Notes: generated by a model not told the origin, from the letters alone. Numbered from the stretch's first letter, positions 17,439 through 26,892 are shown. The stretch: DNA of 64,000 bases from UTCFX2 sp002050125 (GCA_027494035.1 JAOSJQ010000001.1:2480001-2544000); one strand, 5' to 3'. Translations and numbers: made by a program.

Positions 17439-17969
17439 ATGGACAACCAACCAGCGCCAAATTACCCCGCTTCCAGCGCGCCCGCGCCTGCTCCCCTATC
17501 CGGTGAGCTGACGCCGGGGGCGGGCTCTCCCGCGCAGCCGCAGGACCTCAGCGCCGACCAGCGGCGCACGCTGATTTTCATCGTGCTCGGCGTGATCCTG
17601 TTCCTGGTTGTGCTCGTCGCCAGTCTGTGGTTCCTGGCGCGCGCCCCGCTGGGGGAGGTGGCGCGCATTCGCGACATCTTTATCATCTTCATGGCGCTCC
17701 AATCGCTGCTTACCGGTCTGGCGCTGGTGATCCTGATCGTCCAGCTTGCCCGGCTGACCAATTTGCTGCAAAACGAGATCCGCCCGATCCTCGACTCGAC
17801 CAACGAAACGGTCAGCAATCTGCGCGGCACGACGGCGTTCCTCAGCGATAACCTGGTTGAGCCGGTGATCAAGCTGAATGAATATATGGCTGGACTTTCC
17901 CAACTTTTTGTCGTTCTCGGGCTTACCAAAAAAGCCGCGAATAAAAAGAACCCCTCCAAAGGAGTATAA
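17439..17969 (+). CDS. two-helix membrane protein of unknown function
   Basis: A 176-residue protein: a Pro/Ala-rich cytoplasmic N-terminus (1-43), two hydrophobic helices (about 45-70 and 82-105), then an amphipathic tail with NETVSNLRGTTAFLSDNLV and a second hydrophobic patch. The tail resembles the coiled, DUF948/YtxH-associated proteins of Gram-positive envelopes, but I do not recognise a specific family. It is followed after two bases by the ytxH-like gene, so the two probably work together. Confidence 0.7.
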   Translation: MDNQPAPNYPASSAPAPAPLSGELTPGAGSPAQPQDLSADQRRTLIFIVLGVILFLVVLVASLWFLARAPLGEVARIRDIFIIFMALQSLLTGLALVILIVQLARLTNLLQNEIRPILDSTNETVSNLRGTTAFLSDNLVEPVIKLNEYMAGLSQLFVVLGLTKKAANKKNPSKGV

Positions 17970-17971
17970 AG

Positions 17972-18292
17972 ATGTCTGACAATAATAGTGATTTCGCAAC
18001 GTTCTTTGCAGGAATGGTCATCGGCGGTTTGGTCGGCGCGGCGACTGCGCTGCTGCTAGCGCCGCAGTCTGGCGAAGAAACCCGCACGCTGATCCGCGAC
18101 AAGGGGATCGAACTCAAGGATATGGCAGTCGAATACGGTCAGGACGTTCAGTTGCGGGCGGAGAAAGCCCTGGACGACACCCGCGAGCAGCTCGAGGTGG
18201 TCCTGGATGATCTTAAATCCCGCACCGATGAGCTGGGCAAGATCCTGAACCGCGAAAAGGAGCAGGCAGCTTCGGCAGCCGAAGAAGCCTGA
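17972..18292 (+). CDS. YtxH-domain small membrane protein
   Basis: The 106-residue product begins with a glycine-rich helix, FFAGMVIGGLVGAATALLLAP, followed by QSGEETR and a long charged coiled-coil tail: the YtxH layout. In Bacillus the relatives are general-stress proteins; the molecular role is unknown. It is translationally close to the preceding membrane protein and is followed by a strong terminator. Confidence 0.85.
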   Translation: MSDNNSDFATFFAGMVIGGLVGAATALLLAPQSGEETRTLIRDKGIELKDMAVEYGQDVQLRAEKALDDTREQLEVVLDDLKSRTDELGKILNREKEQAASAAEEA

Positions 18293-18317
18293 TCGTTCTT
18301 CGCCGCAGAAAAAGCCA

Positions 18318-18350
18318 ACTGCCTGGCTCGCACGGGGTCAGGCAGTCTTT
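18318..18350 (+). terminator. rho-independent terminator
   Basis: ACTGCCTG (18318-18325) pairs exactly with CAGGCAGT (18339-18346) and is followed by CTTT, 26 bases after the ytxH stop. Confidence 0.7.
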
Positions 18351-18408
18351 GAGATCGGGTTCCAACAGGCGCGGTCTCCTTTTGTTTCCCCGTTCTGAAT
18401 TTTCGTTA

Positions 18409-19971
18409 TCAGTCCGCTAATTCGGCGAGTTCGTCCACGCAGTAGCGCAGCACGTCGCCTGCCAGCACCGCGGCGGTGGGCCCAGCGCGCGCAGCCCGGA
18501 CCCCGCCCCCGGCGTGGATCCAGACCCCCGCCGCAGCCGCCTCGAACGGAGGCATCCCCTGGGCGCGCAACCCGGCGATTAGACCCGCCAGCACGTCACC
18601 CGTGCCGGCGCGCGCCAGCGCCGGGGTAGCGACCGGCAGAATGGCAGCCCCGCCGTCTGGCGCGGCGACGATCGTGAACGCCCCTTTCAACACCAGCACA
18701 TGCCCCCATTTTTGGCTGAACGCCCGGGCGGTTTCGAGCCGGTCGGCTTGAATCTCTTGCACCGGCAGCCCGGTCAGCACGCTCATCTCGCCCGGGTGCG
18801 GGGTCAGGATGGATGACGCCGGCAGCCGCGCCTGCCATTCGCGCAGGTTGGCGAGCAGCTTTAAACCGTCGGCGTCGAACACCAGCGGCGGAAGCCCCTC
18901 GCCGTTCAGCAGCCGGTCGATGAACTTTTCGCTGGTCTCCGCCATCCCGAAGCCCGGACCCACCAGCATGGCGGTAGCGCGGCTCAGGTTTTCGAGCACT
19001 GGGCGGGCTGCCGGCGCGGCGATCGCGCCGTCCGCCTGGGGCAGCAGCAGCCAGGTGGCTTCCGGGAACTGACCCGCCAGCGCCGTATGCAGCCCCTCCG
19101 GCACCGCCAGCGTCACCAACCCGGCGCCGGCGCGGTAAGCGGCTTTGCCCGCCAGCAGCGCCGCGCCGGTGTAATTGGCGCTGCCCGCCACGATCAGCGC
19201 AGCGCCAAACGTGCCTTTGTGCGCGTCGAGCGGGCGCGGCGGCAGCGCCGCGCGCACCCAGTCGGCGTCGATGACGAAGCAGGGCGCCCGGTTCCAGGCT
19301 GACAGCCCGCGCCCCCCTTCGGGCAAGCCGATCTCGACCAGGTGCAATTCCCCCACCAGGTTGTACGCCGGAAATTTCAGCAAGCCGTGCTTGACCGCCG
19401 CCATGGTGACCGTGTGGTCCGCCGGGATGCATTGCGCCGCCGCCTGCCCGCTGTCGCAATCGACCCCCGACGGGCAGTCGACCGCCAGCACGTACGGCGG
19501 CGTGTCCATCTCGGCGGTCTTGCAGCGCACGAAATCCAGCGTCTCCGCCAGCGCTCCGCGCAGCGGCAGTTTGATCCCGGTGCCCAGCACGCCGTCCAGC
19601 AGGAGCGCGTGCGTTTCGATCAACCCGCCGAGCTGCTTCAGATCCGCTTCGACGCTGAAGTCGTACAGGCGCCCGCCCTGTTCGCTGAACCGGGCGACGA
19701 GCGGGTCGTTTTCTGGGCGCGCCCGCAGGATCGCCGCGCTGGTTTTCCAGCCCTCGCGGGCAAGCCGGGCGAGCGCCACGAGCGTGTCCCCGCCGTTGTT
19801 GCCCGAACCGACCAGTCCCAATGCCCCCGCTTCGTTCAGGAAGCCGTATTCCTTCAAGACCACCTCCGCCAAACCGCTCCCGGCGTTTTCCATCATCTGT
19901 TCATAGCTCAAACCCTGGGCGTTGGCTTCGGTTTCGATGGCGACCATCTCGGCTACGCTGACGTATTTCAT
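18409..19971 (-). CDS. nnr: bifunctional NAD(P)H-hydrate epimerase / ADP-dependent NAD(P)HX dehydratase
   Basis: A 520-residue metabolite-repair enzyme. The N-terminal YjeF epimerase domain (1-215) shows LGLVGSGNNGGDTLVALARL and LAVDCPSGVDCDSG. The C-terminal ribokinase-like dehydratase domain (about 235-515) shows GAALIVAGSANYTGAALLAG, LTPHPGEMSVLTG and GTGDVLAGLIAGLRAQG. Together they restore hydrated NADH/NADPH. Length and domain order are those of the E. coli YjeF fusion. It is transcribed divergently from the patatin gene, separated by 133 bases. Confidence 0.94.
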   Translation of the reverse strand: MKYVSVAEMVAIETEANAQGLSYEQMMENAGSGLAEVVLKEYGFLNEAGALGLVGSGNNGGDTLVALARLAREGWKTSAAILRARPENDPLVARFSEQGGRLYDFSVEADLKQLGGLIETHALLLDGVLGTGIKLPLRGALAETLDFVRCKTAEMDTPPYVLAVDCPSGVDCDSGQAAAQCIPADHTVTMAAVKHGLLKFPAYNLVGELHLVEIGLPEGGRGLSAWNRAPCFVIDADWVRAALPPRPLDAHKGTFGAALIVAGSANYTGAALLAGKAAYRAGAGLVTLAVPEGLHTALAGQFPEATWLLLPQADGAIAAPAARPVLENLSRATAMLVGPGFGMAETSEKFIDRLLNGEGLPPLVFDADGLKLLANLREWQARLPASSILTPHPGEMSVLTGLPVQEIQADRLETARAFSQKWGHVLVLKGAFTIVAAPDGGAAILPVATPALARAGTGDVLAGLIAGLRAQGMPPFEAAAAGVWIHAGGGVRAARAGPTAAVLAGDVLRYCVDELAELAD

Positions 19972-20104
19972 CTTCCCTCTCCAATTCTGCGCCGGGTTTT
20001 GGCGGCGACGCGGCGTGATTTTTCTCTATTCTAAAGTAAAATGGCTTTTAATCAAGCCAGCCGGAACGGTTAATCAAGGTTGGGCGCCAAAAGGAGGCGC
20101 GGGT

Positions 20105-21019
20105 ATGTCCAGGTATCTGATTTTGGCGATGGACGGCGGCGGGATCAAGGGTTTGATCACGGCGATCTTACTGGAGCGTTTGGAGGCGCAATTCCCCGGT
20201 TTTCTTGCGCAGGTCGATCTGTTCGCCGGCACGTCCACCGGCGGGCTGCTGGCGCTGGGTTTAGCAGCCGGGCGGACGCCGGCACAGGCGCGCGAACTGT
20301 ACGAGATCTACGGCAAAGTGGTTTTCGCCGACACGCTGATTGACGACCTGCGCGATCTCGGAAAACTGATCGGGGCGGATTACGCCCTGGAGCCGCTCCG
20401 TCAAACGCTCGAAAGCCAGTTTGGCGACCTGACCCTGGGAGAGTTGAAAAAGCGGGTGCTGGTTTCGGCGTTTGACCTCGACGCCATCCCGCCGGACCGC
20501 CGCCGGCTGCGCTCCTGGAAAGCCAAGTTCTTTCACAACTACCCGGGCGTGGATTCGGACGCCGGGCAAAGGGTGGTCGATGTCGGTCTGTACACCAGCG
20601 CCGCGCCCACTTATTTTCCAATTTGCGACGGCTACGTCGACGGCGGCGTCGTCGCCAGCAACCCCAGCATGTGCGCCCTGGCGCAGGCGTTGCACCCCTT
20701 GACCGGCGGTCAAAAACTGGAGGATTTGCGCCTGCTTTCAGTCAGCACCGGTTCCAACCCGCGCTACCTCGATTCGCAGAACGGGGATTGGGGGATCGTC
20801 CAGTGGGCGCCGCACCTGGTCAGCCTGATGCTCGAGGGCAGCTCCGGGCTGGCAGACTACCAGTGCCGCCAGATTCTGGGCGACCACTACCGGCGCATCG
20901 ATCCCCAACTGCCTGAACCGATTGGGATGGATCAGGTCGCTAAAATCCCTCTCATGCAGCAGGTGGCGTTGAGCGCGGATCTGAGCGAGGCGGCTGCCTG
21001 GCTGGAGCGTTATCTGTAA
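20105..21019 (+). CDS. patatin-like phospholipase
   Basis: The 304-residue protein has the patatin oxyanion hole DGGGIKG (residues 11-17), the nucleophile elbow GTSTGG with catalytic Ser near residue 43, and the DGG motif of the Ser-Asp dyad (YVDGGVVASNP near residue 180). This is the cPLA2/CapV-like subgroup with no signal peptide, so it is cytoplasmic and acts on membrane lipids or acyl esters. AAGGAGG ahead of ATG 20105 fixes the start. No nucleotide-cyclase partner is nearby, so a CBASS-type defence role is not supported. Confidence 0.87.
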   Translation: MSRYLILAMDGGGIKGLITAILLERLEAQFPGFLAQVDLFAGTSTGGLLALGLAAGRTPAQARELYEIYGKVVFADTLIDDLRDLGKLIGADYALEPLRQTLESQFGDLTLGELKKRVLVSAFDLDAIPPDRRRLRSWKAKFFHNYPGVDSDAGQRVVDVGLYTSAAPTYFPICDGYVDGGVVASNPSMCALAQALHPLTGGQKLEDLRLLSVSTGSNPRYLDSQNGDWGIVQWAPHLVSLMLEGSSGLADYQCRQILGDHYRRIDPQLPEPIGMDQVAKIPLMQQVALSADLSEAAAWLERYL

Positions 21020-21698
21020 AGCGCCAACCAGTCGGGGAGTGCGGCGGTCAGCCGCTGCATCACTTCGAACGCGGCGTTCTCGAAATATTCCAAATTGCCA
21101 TAGGCGGGGCTGCCCCCGCCTCGACCAGGTCGGTGACGCCGCGCAGGATGAGCAGGCGCAGGTTGTTGCGCTGCGCTGCCCAGGCGACCGCGCCCGATTC
21201 CCAATCGCCTGCCGCGGCTTGATATTTCTGCACCAACGCGGGCGCTTCTTCCGCCAACAGGTCGCGGTCGCCGGAGAGCAGCAGCCCCCGCCGAACCGGG
21301 TGGGGGTGCGGCGCGCTGAGACAGGAAAGGTCGATCTGCGTGGCATAATGGGCGATGTGCGCCTGCGGGTCGCCCATTTGCTCGTAGATGTCATAGACCA
21401 GCGTGCGCTCTGCCAGCACGATCTCGCCGCGTTCGATACAGCCTGAGAAGCCGCCGCAGGTGCCCAGGTTGACCAGCAAATCGGGCTGATAGCGGTCGAT
21501 GGCGTGCTGCGCCGACGCTGCCGCGGCGATCTTGCCCCACCCGCCGTGCAGAAAACGCGCCTGCCAGCCCGCGAACGCCGTCACGAAAGTCTCGCTAAAG
21601 CGCCCGGGCAGGGGCGGGCAGCCGGGATACAGCGCGCGCACCGCGCGCCATTCGCTATCGGCGGAGATCAGCACCAGCGCAAGCCGCATGGGGATCAT
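21010..21698 (-). CDS. purine/MTA-SAH nucleosidase-like phosphorylase superfamily protein (1-nt frameshift)
   Basis: The main frame carries LVLISADSEWRAV, LVNLGTCGGFSG (phosphate/nucleoside-binding glycine motif), ERGEIVLAERTLVYD and LLILRGVTDLVEA, as in MTA/SAH nucleosidases and futalosine hydrolases. After the C5 run at 21113-21117 (G5 on the coding strand) the frame is lost; with one extra G the protein continues as GSPAYGNLEYFENAAFEV to a stop at 21010. The 3' end overlaps the patatin stop by ten bases. Substrate is uncertain. Probably a homopolymer error rather than a dead gene. Confidence 0.78.
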
Positions 21699-21718
21699 TT
21701 GGGCGTTTTAGTTGGGGT

Positions 21719-24154
21719 TTAGCGTGTGAGCTCGGGATACCACAGCCCCAGCAGCTCTTCGGCGGGTTTGCCGTGCACCGAAGCGGAGGCGTCGCGCAAG
21801 GCGACGGGCGGGTAATAGCCAGTCGCGGTCAGCCCGCTGAGCCAGGCGCGGCTGTTGACCTGCGTCAGCAAGTTCTGGTAGCAATCCACCTGCGCCTGGA
21901 GGTCGGGGTCGGCGGGGCAGTCAGCCGCCAGGACCAGCGGCTTGTTTTCCAAAACCTGAAACGTCAGCAGCGTGTTGTCCAGCCAGCCTTCCAGCCCCTG
22001 ACCCAAAGCCGCCTCGTACGCGCCGTCTGCAGCGACGGGAAGCTCCAGGTAGATCAGGTCGATCTGATCCAAGAAAACCGGCGGCGCCAGCACGTCCTGG
22101 TAGGAGAGCGCCCAGCCGATCTGACCCGCAAAGCGCGCCCGCGCCGCGTTGAGCAGATCGCGCCAGCGCGCCTCGGCGTCCGCCGGCAGGTCGCTCGGCG
22201 CGCCGTCCGGCAGGCTGCCGCCCGGCAGTGCGGGGCGCAGCCATTCGCCGCCTAGGATGAGCGTCTGCGCCTTGGATCGAGCCGCCAGGTCGGCAAAATG
22301 CAGCGCAAAGCCGCGGTATTGCTCGAACCAGACCTGCCACCAGCTTTCGCTGCGCGGGGCGTTGAGCCACCAATCGGCGGTCGGCGTCCAGAACCTCGGC
22401 GCGGGGTAGATGATCGGGATCAATTCCTGCGCCTGCGCCTGCTCTGCCATGCGCAGCGCTTCAGCCCAGGACGGATCCTGCCCCGGCAGCGGCGCCAGGA
22501 TCGGGAGCTGGTTGCCCGGCGCTCTGCGCCCGTAGGTCCAGGTGGGCGCCAGCACGGCGTGATTCGCGCCGTGGGCGCGAATGTTTTCGAACGCCGCCGG
22601 CATCAAACTGTCCCAGGAGGGGTGATACTCGGCGCGCAAGCCGGTCGCCGCCCAGAAGTTCGCGCTGCGCGGTGCGACGTTTTCGACCGGCGGCAGCGCG
22701 GCGCTCGCCCCGCCCGACCAGTCTGCCCAGGCAGCCACTTCGTCATGGATGGTCTGCGGCTCCTCATCTATAATGAGCGGATGTCCCTTGCCGTATGCCC
22801 CGGGGGTTTGCGCGTCGTCAGCCGCGCCGCACTGCCCGTTGCGGCAGTAGCGGTAACTGACGTTCCCCGGCAGGTTCAGCGGGCTGTACAGTACGTAAGC
22901 CCAGCGGTTGTTCCCCAGCTTCCACATTGGGATCGGCTCGGTCCAGCCAAACAGCGGGTTGAACTGGATCGAAACGAAATCACCGGCGGGCGTGTCTTCC
23001 GGCACGCTCAGGTCGAACGTGACCGCCGCGGTCGAGCCGGAAAACCACGCGTCGATTGTGTCCTCGATCAGCACGGTCTGCTCCGGGACGATCAACTGGC
23101 GCACGTTCCAAGCGCCCGACCCCATGCGTTCGGCGTTCCAGAAACCGTCCCCCAGGGTGTATTTGTAGCGGATGTCGGCGCCGGCAGGCAGCGCAACCGT
23201 GATGGTGTAGCGCCCGTCGGGCAGGGGGGCAAGCGCCGGCATGTTGACCGCCACGCCGCTCATCCCACCCGCCAGGTCGGCAAACGCCGCGCCGAGCTGG
23301 CTCAGGTTGCCCGCCATGCGCAGCGGCACGACCGGCGGCGTGCCATCCGGCGGTTTTACGGCAAAAACCACGTTGATGAAAGCCGCCTGCTTGAGTGAAA
23401 TCGGGGTGGGGGTTGTGGAGCCGTCGGCGACCCGCGCCCCCTGTTGAAACACCTCGTACGCGCCGTCCATGGCATAGCCCACTAAGTTGTGCACCCCGGG
23501 CGGCAGCCCTTCGAGCATAAACGAGCCGTCGGAGGCGGTGATCGTCTGCGCGCCGCCCGCCGTCACCAGCAGGTTGGGGATGGGACGGTTGTCCTGCGCA
23601 TCGACCGCCTGCCCCTGGATCCGCCCGGTCGGCAGCGCGTATTCCGTGTCCATCCAGCGGCTGATCACGTCCTGCACGCTGGCGGGTCCGGTGACGTGGT
23701 ACAGCCGGTAGCGCACGGCGCTGCCATCCGAAAGCAGTTCAGCAGCGCGCAGTGCCTCGGCGCCGCGCTCGTAGCGGTACTTGACCGCGCTTCCGATTGC
23801 AAACGGGAGCGTAATCGTGTGGGTCGGCTCGCCGTCTGGACTGGGTTCTTCGCTGCGCTGCATCGGTACGGGCTGGGTGTTGAGCGCCAGACCGGTGACC
23901 TCGTCCAGCAGCGTGAGGAAAATGGGTTCATCCTCGGGCGCGCCGGGCGGGGGCTGCACGGTAAAAGTCACCAGCGTTTCCTGCGCCGGCGGCACGGAGG
24001 AGATGATCGGGCTGCCGGGGGTGGCGGTGACAGCCGGCGCGGCGGACAGACCGGGCAGGTCGGGCAGCCACGCGGCGGCGGGCATGTTGCAGCCCGCCAG
24101 GAAAATAATTGCGCTGAGGATCAGGGATGAGTGCTTTAGACGCCTGTGAATCAT
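21719..24154 (-). CDS. large secreted lipoprotein with carbohydrate-binding-like domains and a C-terminal barrel
   Basis: An 811-residue lipoprotein (lipobox FLAGC, Cys at about residue 22). Residues 60-170 and 255-370 look like starch-binding/CBM-type beta-sandwiches (KYRYERGAEA, RYKYTLGDGFWNAE), with a carboxypeptidase-regulatory-like fold between them (GRIQGQAVDAQDNRPIPN). A third such domain follows near 380-470. From about 500 to the end the sequence looks like a TIM-barrel glycosidase (GLRAEYHPSWDSLMP, ILGGEWLRPALPGG, AGQIGWALSYQDV). No family can be named with certainty. A role in extracellular polysaccharide binding or hydrolysis is inferred. Confidence 0.72.
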   Translation of the reverse strand: MIHRRLKHSSLILSAIIFLAGCNMPAAAWLPDLPGLSAAPAVTATPGSPIISSVPPAQETLVTFTVQPPPGAPEDEPIFLTLLDEVTGLALNTQPVPMQRSEEPSPDGEPTHTITLPFAIGSAVKYRYERGAEALRAAELLSDGSAVRYRLYHVTGPASVQDVISRWMDTEYALPTGRIQGQAVDAQDNRPIPNLLVTAGGAQTITASDGSFMLEGLPPGVHNLVGYAMDGAYEVFQQGARVADGSTTPTPISLKQAAFINVVFAVKPPDGTPPVVPLRMAGNLSQLGAAFADLAGGMSGVAVNMPALAPLPDGRYTITVALPAGADIRYKYTLGDGFWNAERMGSGAWNVRQLIVPEQTVLIEDTIDAWFSGSTAAVTFDLSVPEDTPAGDFVSIQFNPLFGWTEPIPMWKLGNNRWAYVLYSPLNLPGNVSYRYCRNGQCGAADDAQTPGAYGKGHPLIIDEEPQTIHDEVAAWADWSGGASAALPPVENVAPRSANFWAATGLRAEYHPSWDSLMPAAFENIRAHGANHAVLAPTWTYGRRAPGNQLPILAPLPGQDPSWAEALRMAEQAQAQELIPIIYPAPRFWTPTADWWLNAPRSESWWQVWFEQYRGFALHFADLAARSKAQTLILGGEWLRPALPGGSLPDGAPSDLPADAEARWRDLLNAARARFAGQIGWALSYQDVLAPPVFLDQIDLIYLELPVAADGAYEAALGQGLEGWLDNTLLTFQVLENKPLVLAADCPADPDLQAQVDCYQNLLTQVNSRAWLSGLTATGYYPPVALRDASASVHGKPAEELLGLWYPELTR

Positions 24155-24232
24155 GCTGAGATCTCTGCCGGTTTCGATGCAAGAAATATTCCCGAATTAT
24201 AAACCCTCACCCCACCCTCGCGGCGGCTCATT

Positions 24233-24901
24233 CTAACCGCGCACAGACCCCTCGCCGGCAAAGAACCTTTGCAAGCCCGCCCGAAACTCCGCCGCGCCCC
24301 CGTGCGCCGGGTGCCTCAAGGGGTAGGCGGCGAGCCCCATGCCCGCCAGCGTTTGCTGCGCGACCCGCCCGATCGCCAGCGCTCGCTGGGGCTGGAGGGC
24401 GTCGATCAGCCTTGCCAAGCTCGCGCTGAACTGGCGCAGCTCCGCTTTTGTCGGGCGGCGGTTGGAACAAAGCCCCTCCAGCGTGTGGGGGTGGAACGGC
24501 ACGCAGTTCCAGGCAAAAAAGCCCGGATAATGGGGCGCCAGGGCGTCCCAGAAAACCCCCGCGCTGGTTTCACGGTGCGGGTTGGCGCTCAAGCTCGTGC
24601 GGGCGCCCCCGAAACCCAGCCCGCCCGCTTCGAGCTGAGCTTCGCTGGTGAACGGCACGCCCGAAAAACGGCAGCCGCGCCAGCCGGGCGCCTCGCCAAC
24701 CAGCAGCAGTGCGGGGCGCTGCGGCAGGTTGGCTAAGAAATTCCACAGGTTCTGACGCCGCCGCGCGGCTGCTCCCGCGATTTCCACGGCGGGGTCTTGA
24801 TCGCGGTAGAAGTTGAACAGCCCGCCTTTGGCGTGCTGGAGCGACGGGAGGGGGAAGATTTCCGCCTCCAAAAAACCCCACAGTTCGGCGAACCAGGTCA
24901 C
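24233..24901 (-). CDS. uracil-DNA glycosylase superfamily protein
   Basis: The 222-residue product contains LLLVGEAPGWRGCRFSGVPFTSEAQ, the motif 1 region of the superfamily, WNCVPFHPHTLEG, a motif around the uracil pocket, and a late LRHPAHGG, which replaces the usual HPS/HPA histidine motif. No cysteine cluster for a 4Fe-4S centre is seen, unlike families 4 and 5, so it belongs to a cluster-free branch. It would remove damaged bases from DNA, but exact specificity is unknown. Confidence 0.75.
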   Translation of the reverse strand: MTWFAELWGFLEAEIFPLPSLQHAKGGLFNFYRDQDPAVEIAGAAARRRQNLWNFLANLPQRPALLLVGEAPGWRGCRFSGVPFTSEAQLEAGGLGFGGARTSLSANPHRETSAGVFWDALAPHYPGFFAWNCVPFHPHTLEGLCSNRRPTKAELRQFSASLARLIDALQPQRALAIGRVAQQTLAGMGLAAYPLRHPAHGGAAEFRAGLQRFFAGEGSVRG

Positions 24902-24910
24902 GCGCGCAGA

Positions 24911-25456
24911 TCAGGCTGGAACAAAGTAGACATCGGTCGGTTTGAGCTTGCTGTTGCGCAGAAAGCGCGGTTTCAGGCGCACCCCAATCCATTCCAATGA
25001 CGGGTTCTGTGGGTCCAGCCCCAGCAGGCGCGTGAGCAGCAGGGTATCCACGCCTTCGAACTCGACCAGCGCCAGGATGAAGGGCGTTTCGGGCAGGAAC
25101 TCCTGCGAGCCAAAGTAGCAAACCGTGAAGGCGTGGACGTGGGCGGGCAAATGGGTGATGTCGATCCAATCCGTGCGCAGACCCGAGGTCATGTCGTGCC
25201 CGCGCGGCGTGGCGTAGGTGTAGCCGCTCTCCGGATCGCGGCTGGCGAGCAAGCGGCGGTTGGTCAACCCCGCAAACCAGGGGCTGTCCTGTCCGTAGGA
25301 ATGCAGATAGGTGATCTGGTAATTCTGCTCGATCTGCAGCGGCGTCATTTGCTTGAGGAATTCGAGCGCTTCCGGGTCGCTGCCGGTGGGGAAAGGAACG
25401 CCGTGGACGATAAAACCGCCCAGGGTCTCTTCGCGGCGGGTGGGTTGCTTGGTCAT
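24911..25456 (-). CDS. OB-fold (DUF35-like) acyl-CoA-associated protein
   Basis: The 181-residue protein resembles the DUF35 OB-fold partners of SCP2-type thiolases (BbsA/ChsH2 class): an OB-fold core around FTVCYFGSQEFLPETPFILALVEF then GVDTLLLTRLLG and GVRLKPRF. The zinc-ribbon cysteines common in this family are not present here. It lies 12 bases downstream of the thiolase gene on the same strand, the standard arrangement for these two-subunit acyltransferases. Confidence 0.72.
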   Translation of the reverse strand: MTKQPTRREETLGGFIVHGVPFPTGSDPEALEFLKQMTPLQIEQNYQITYLHSYGQDSPWFAGLTNRRLLASRDPESGYTYATPRGHDMTSGLRTDWIDITHLPAHVHAFTVCYFGSQEFLPETPFILALVEFEGVDTLLLTRLLGLDPQNPSLEWIGVRLKPRFLRNSKLKPTDVYFVPA

Positions 25457-25468
25457 GCGAGCCTCCAG

Positions 25469-26830
25469 TTACTCTTTTTCCAGGATCGAGACGGTGACAT
25501 AGGTGCCGGTTCCAGCGTGGCTGTGGATCAGACCGCGCCGGGCGTCCTGCACCTGCAGCGTTGGGTCGTTGAAGTGGCGCGGGATCGAGCCTTGAAGCTG
25601 CCAGAGCGCAAATACTGCCTGCATCAAACCGGTGGCGCCCACCGGGTGTCCGCAGGCGATCAACCCGCCGGAGGGGTTCACCGGACAGACCGGCGGCTCT
25701 TTCAAGTCCAGACCGTAATCCAGCCCGGGCATGAAGGTCTTGCCCGTCACGCCAAACGCTCCGCCCTCGCCGTAACGGCAAAGCCCCAGGTCTTCATAGG
25801 TCTGGATCTCGCTGGAGGTGTACGCGTCGTGCAGCTCGATGAAGTCCAACTCGTGCAGGGGATCGGCGACGCCCGCCATGCGGTAAGCCATGTTGCTGGC
25901 GGTGCGCCCCGCCCTAAAGGAGTGCACCCCCGGATAGCGCGTGCCGCGCTCCCACAGCGCGCGGTAATAGCCGCGGGTCTCCTCCGAGCTGCGCTCTTGT
26001 TCGGTGGCGTATTCTTGCATGAAGGTCGCGTAATCCAGGTGGGGGCGGTCTGCCATGCGCATGGCGTCCGTGCCGCGCCCGATCCCGGTCACTTTTACGC
26101 GCGGGGAAGGTATTTTAGCGCCCGCCGCTTCGAGCCGGCGCAGCCCTTCTTCGGAAGCCAGCAGCACCGCCGCGGCGCCGTCGGACATCACGCAAATATC
26201 CAGCCGGGTGAGCGGCCAGGCGACCATCGGCGACTGGCGCACGTCCTGAATGGTATAGCGGTTGCGCTTTTGGGCGTAGGGGTTGTAGTAAGCGTTGAGA
26301 TGGTTCTTGACGCTCACCGCCGCCATCTGCTCCACCGTGGTGCCGAATTCCTGCATGTGGCGGGTGACCATCATAGCGTAGTAGCCCGAATAAAACCCGC
26401 CGACCGGATAATCGAAGGAAACATCCGACGCCAGGGCGATGAACTCATTGCCCTTCCAGGTTTCCACGTGGCTCATAAGCTCGAACCCGTACGCCACGCA
26501 CAGGTCCATGTGACCGCTGGCGACGGATTTCCAGGCTTCCTGGAAACAGATGCCGCCGGTTGCGCCGCCGCCTTCCACACGGTGCCCCGGCTTGGGCGCC
26601 AGCCCCAGATAATCCTGCGCCATAATGCCCGCCATGAGCTGCCGGGTGAAGTGGTCGGAAAAATAGGATGCGACCGAGCCGTCCACCAGCCGGTTGAAGG
26701 TCTGCTGGTCCAAATCCAGATCCTCGATCAGGTTGTCGTAGGCTTCTTTGACGATCGCCTGGAAGGTCTTATCGGGGCGCGCCTTGGCGAACTTCGAAAC
26801 GCCGCCGGAGAGCGCATACACAGTTCTCAT
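25469..26830 (-). CDS. SCP2-type thiolase-superfamily protein
   Basis: The 453-residue thiolase fold shows DGSVASYFSDH, VMSDGAAAVLLASEEG, LHDAYTSSEIQTYEDLG and the C-terminal NPSGGLIACGHPVGATGLMQ with the second catalytic Cys and His. The position of the nucleophilic Cys reads GGGATGG (Thr91), with a Cys only four residues later (Cys95). The protein may therefore not follow standard thiolysis. With the OB-fold partner it could act in acyl-CoA or ketone metabolism; the substrate is unknown. The neighbouring CitE-like lyase fits a CoA-ester pathway. Confidence 0.83.
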   Translation of the reverse strand: MRTVYALSGGVSKFAKARPDKTFQAIVKEAYDNLIEDLDLDQQTFNRLVDGSVASYFSDHFTRQLMAGIMAQDYLGLAPKPGHRVEGGGATGGICFQEAWKSVASGHMDLCVAYGFELMSHVETWKGNEFIALASDVSFDYPVGGFYSGYYAMMVTRHMQEFGTTVEQMAAVSVKNHLNAYYNPYAQKRNRYTIQDVRQSPMVAWPLTRLDICVMSDGAAAVLLASEEGLRRLEAAGAKIPSPRVKVTGIGRGTDAMRMADRPHLDYATFMQEYATEQERSSEETRGYYRALWERGTRYPGVHSFRAGRTASNMAYRMAGVADPLHELDFIELHDAYTSSEIQTYEDLGLCRYGEGGAFGVTGKTFMPGLDYGLDLKEPPVCPVNPSGGLIACGHPVGATGLMQAVFALWQLQGSIPRHFNDPTLQVQDARRGLIHSHAGTGTYVTVSILEKE

Positions 26831-26892
26831 CTGTCACCTCCTCTTCAAGAACGAACGCTAGCCGATTGAAATTGCGTGGAACGTTAGGGTTA

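Noticed and set aside
20105..21019. Patatin gene as part of an anti-phage (CBASS) system
   Set aside because: No cyclic-nucleotide synthase or accessory gene is adjacent; neighbours are NAD(P)HX repair and a nucleosidase.
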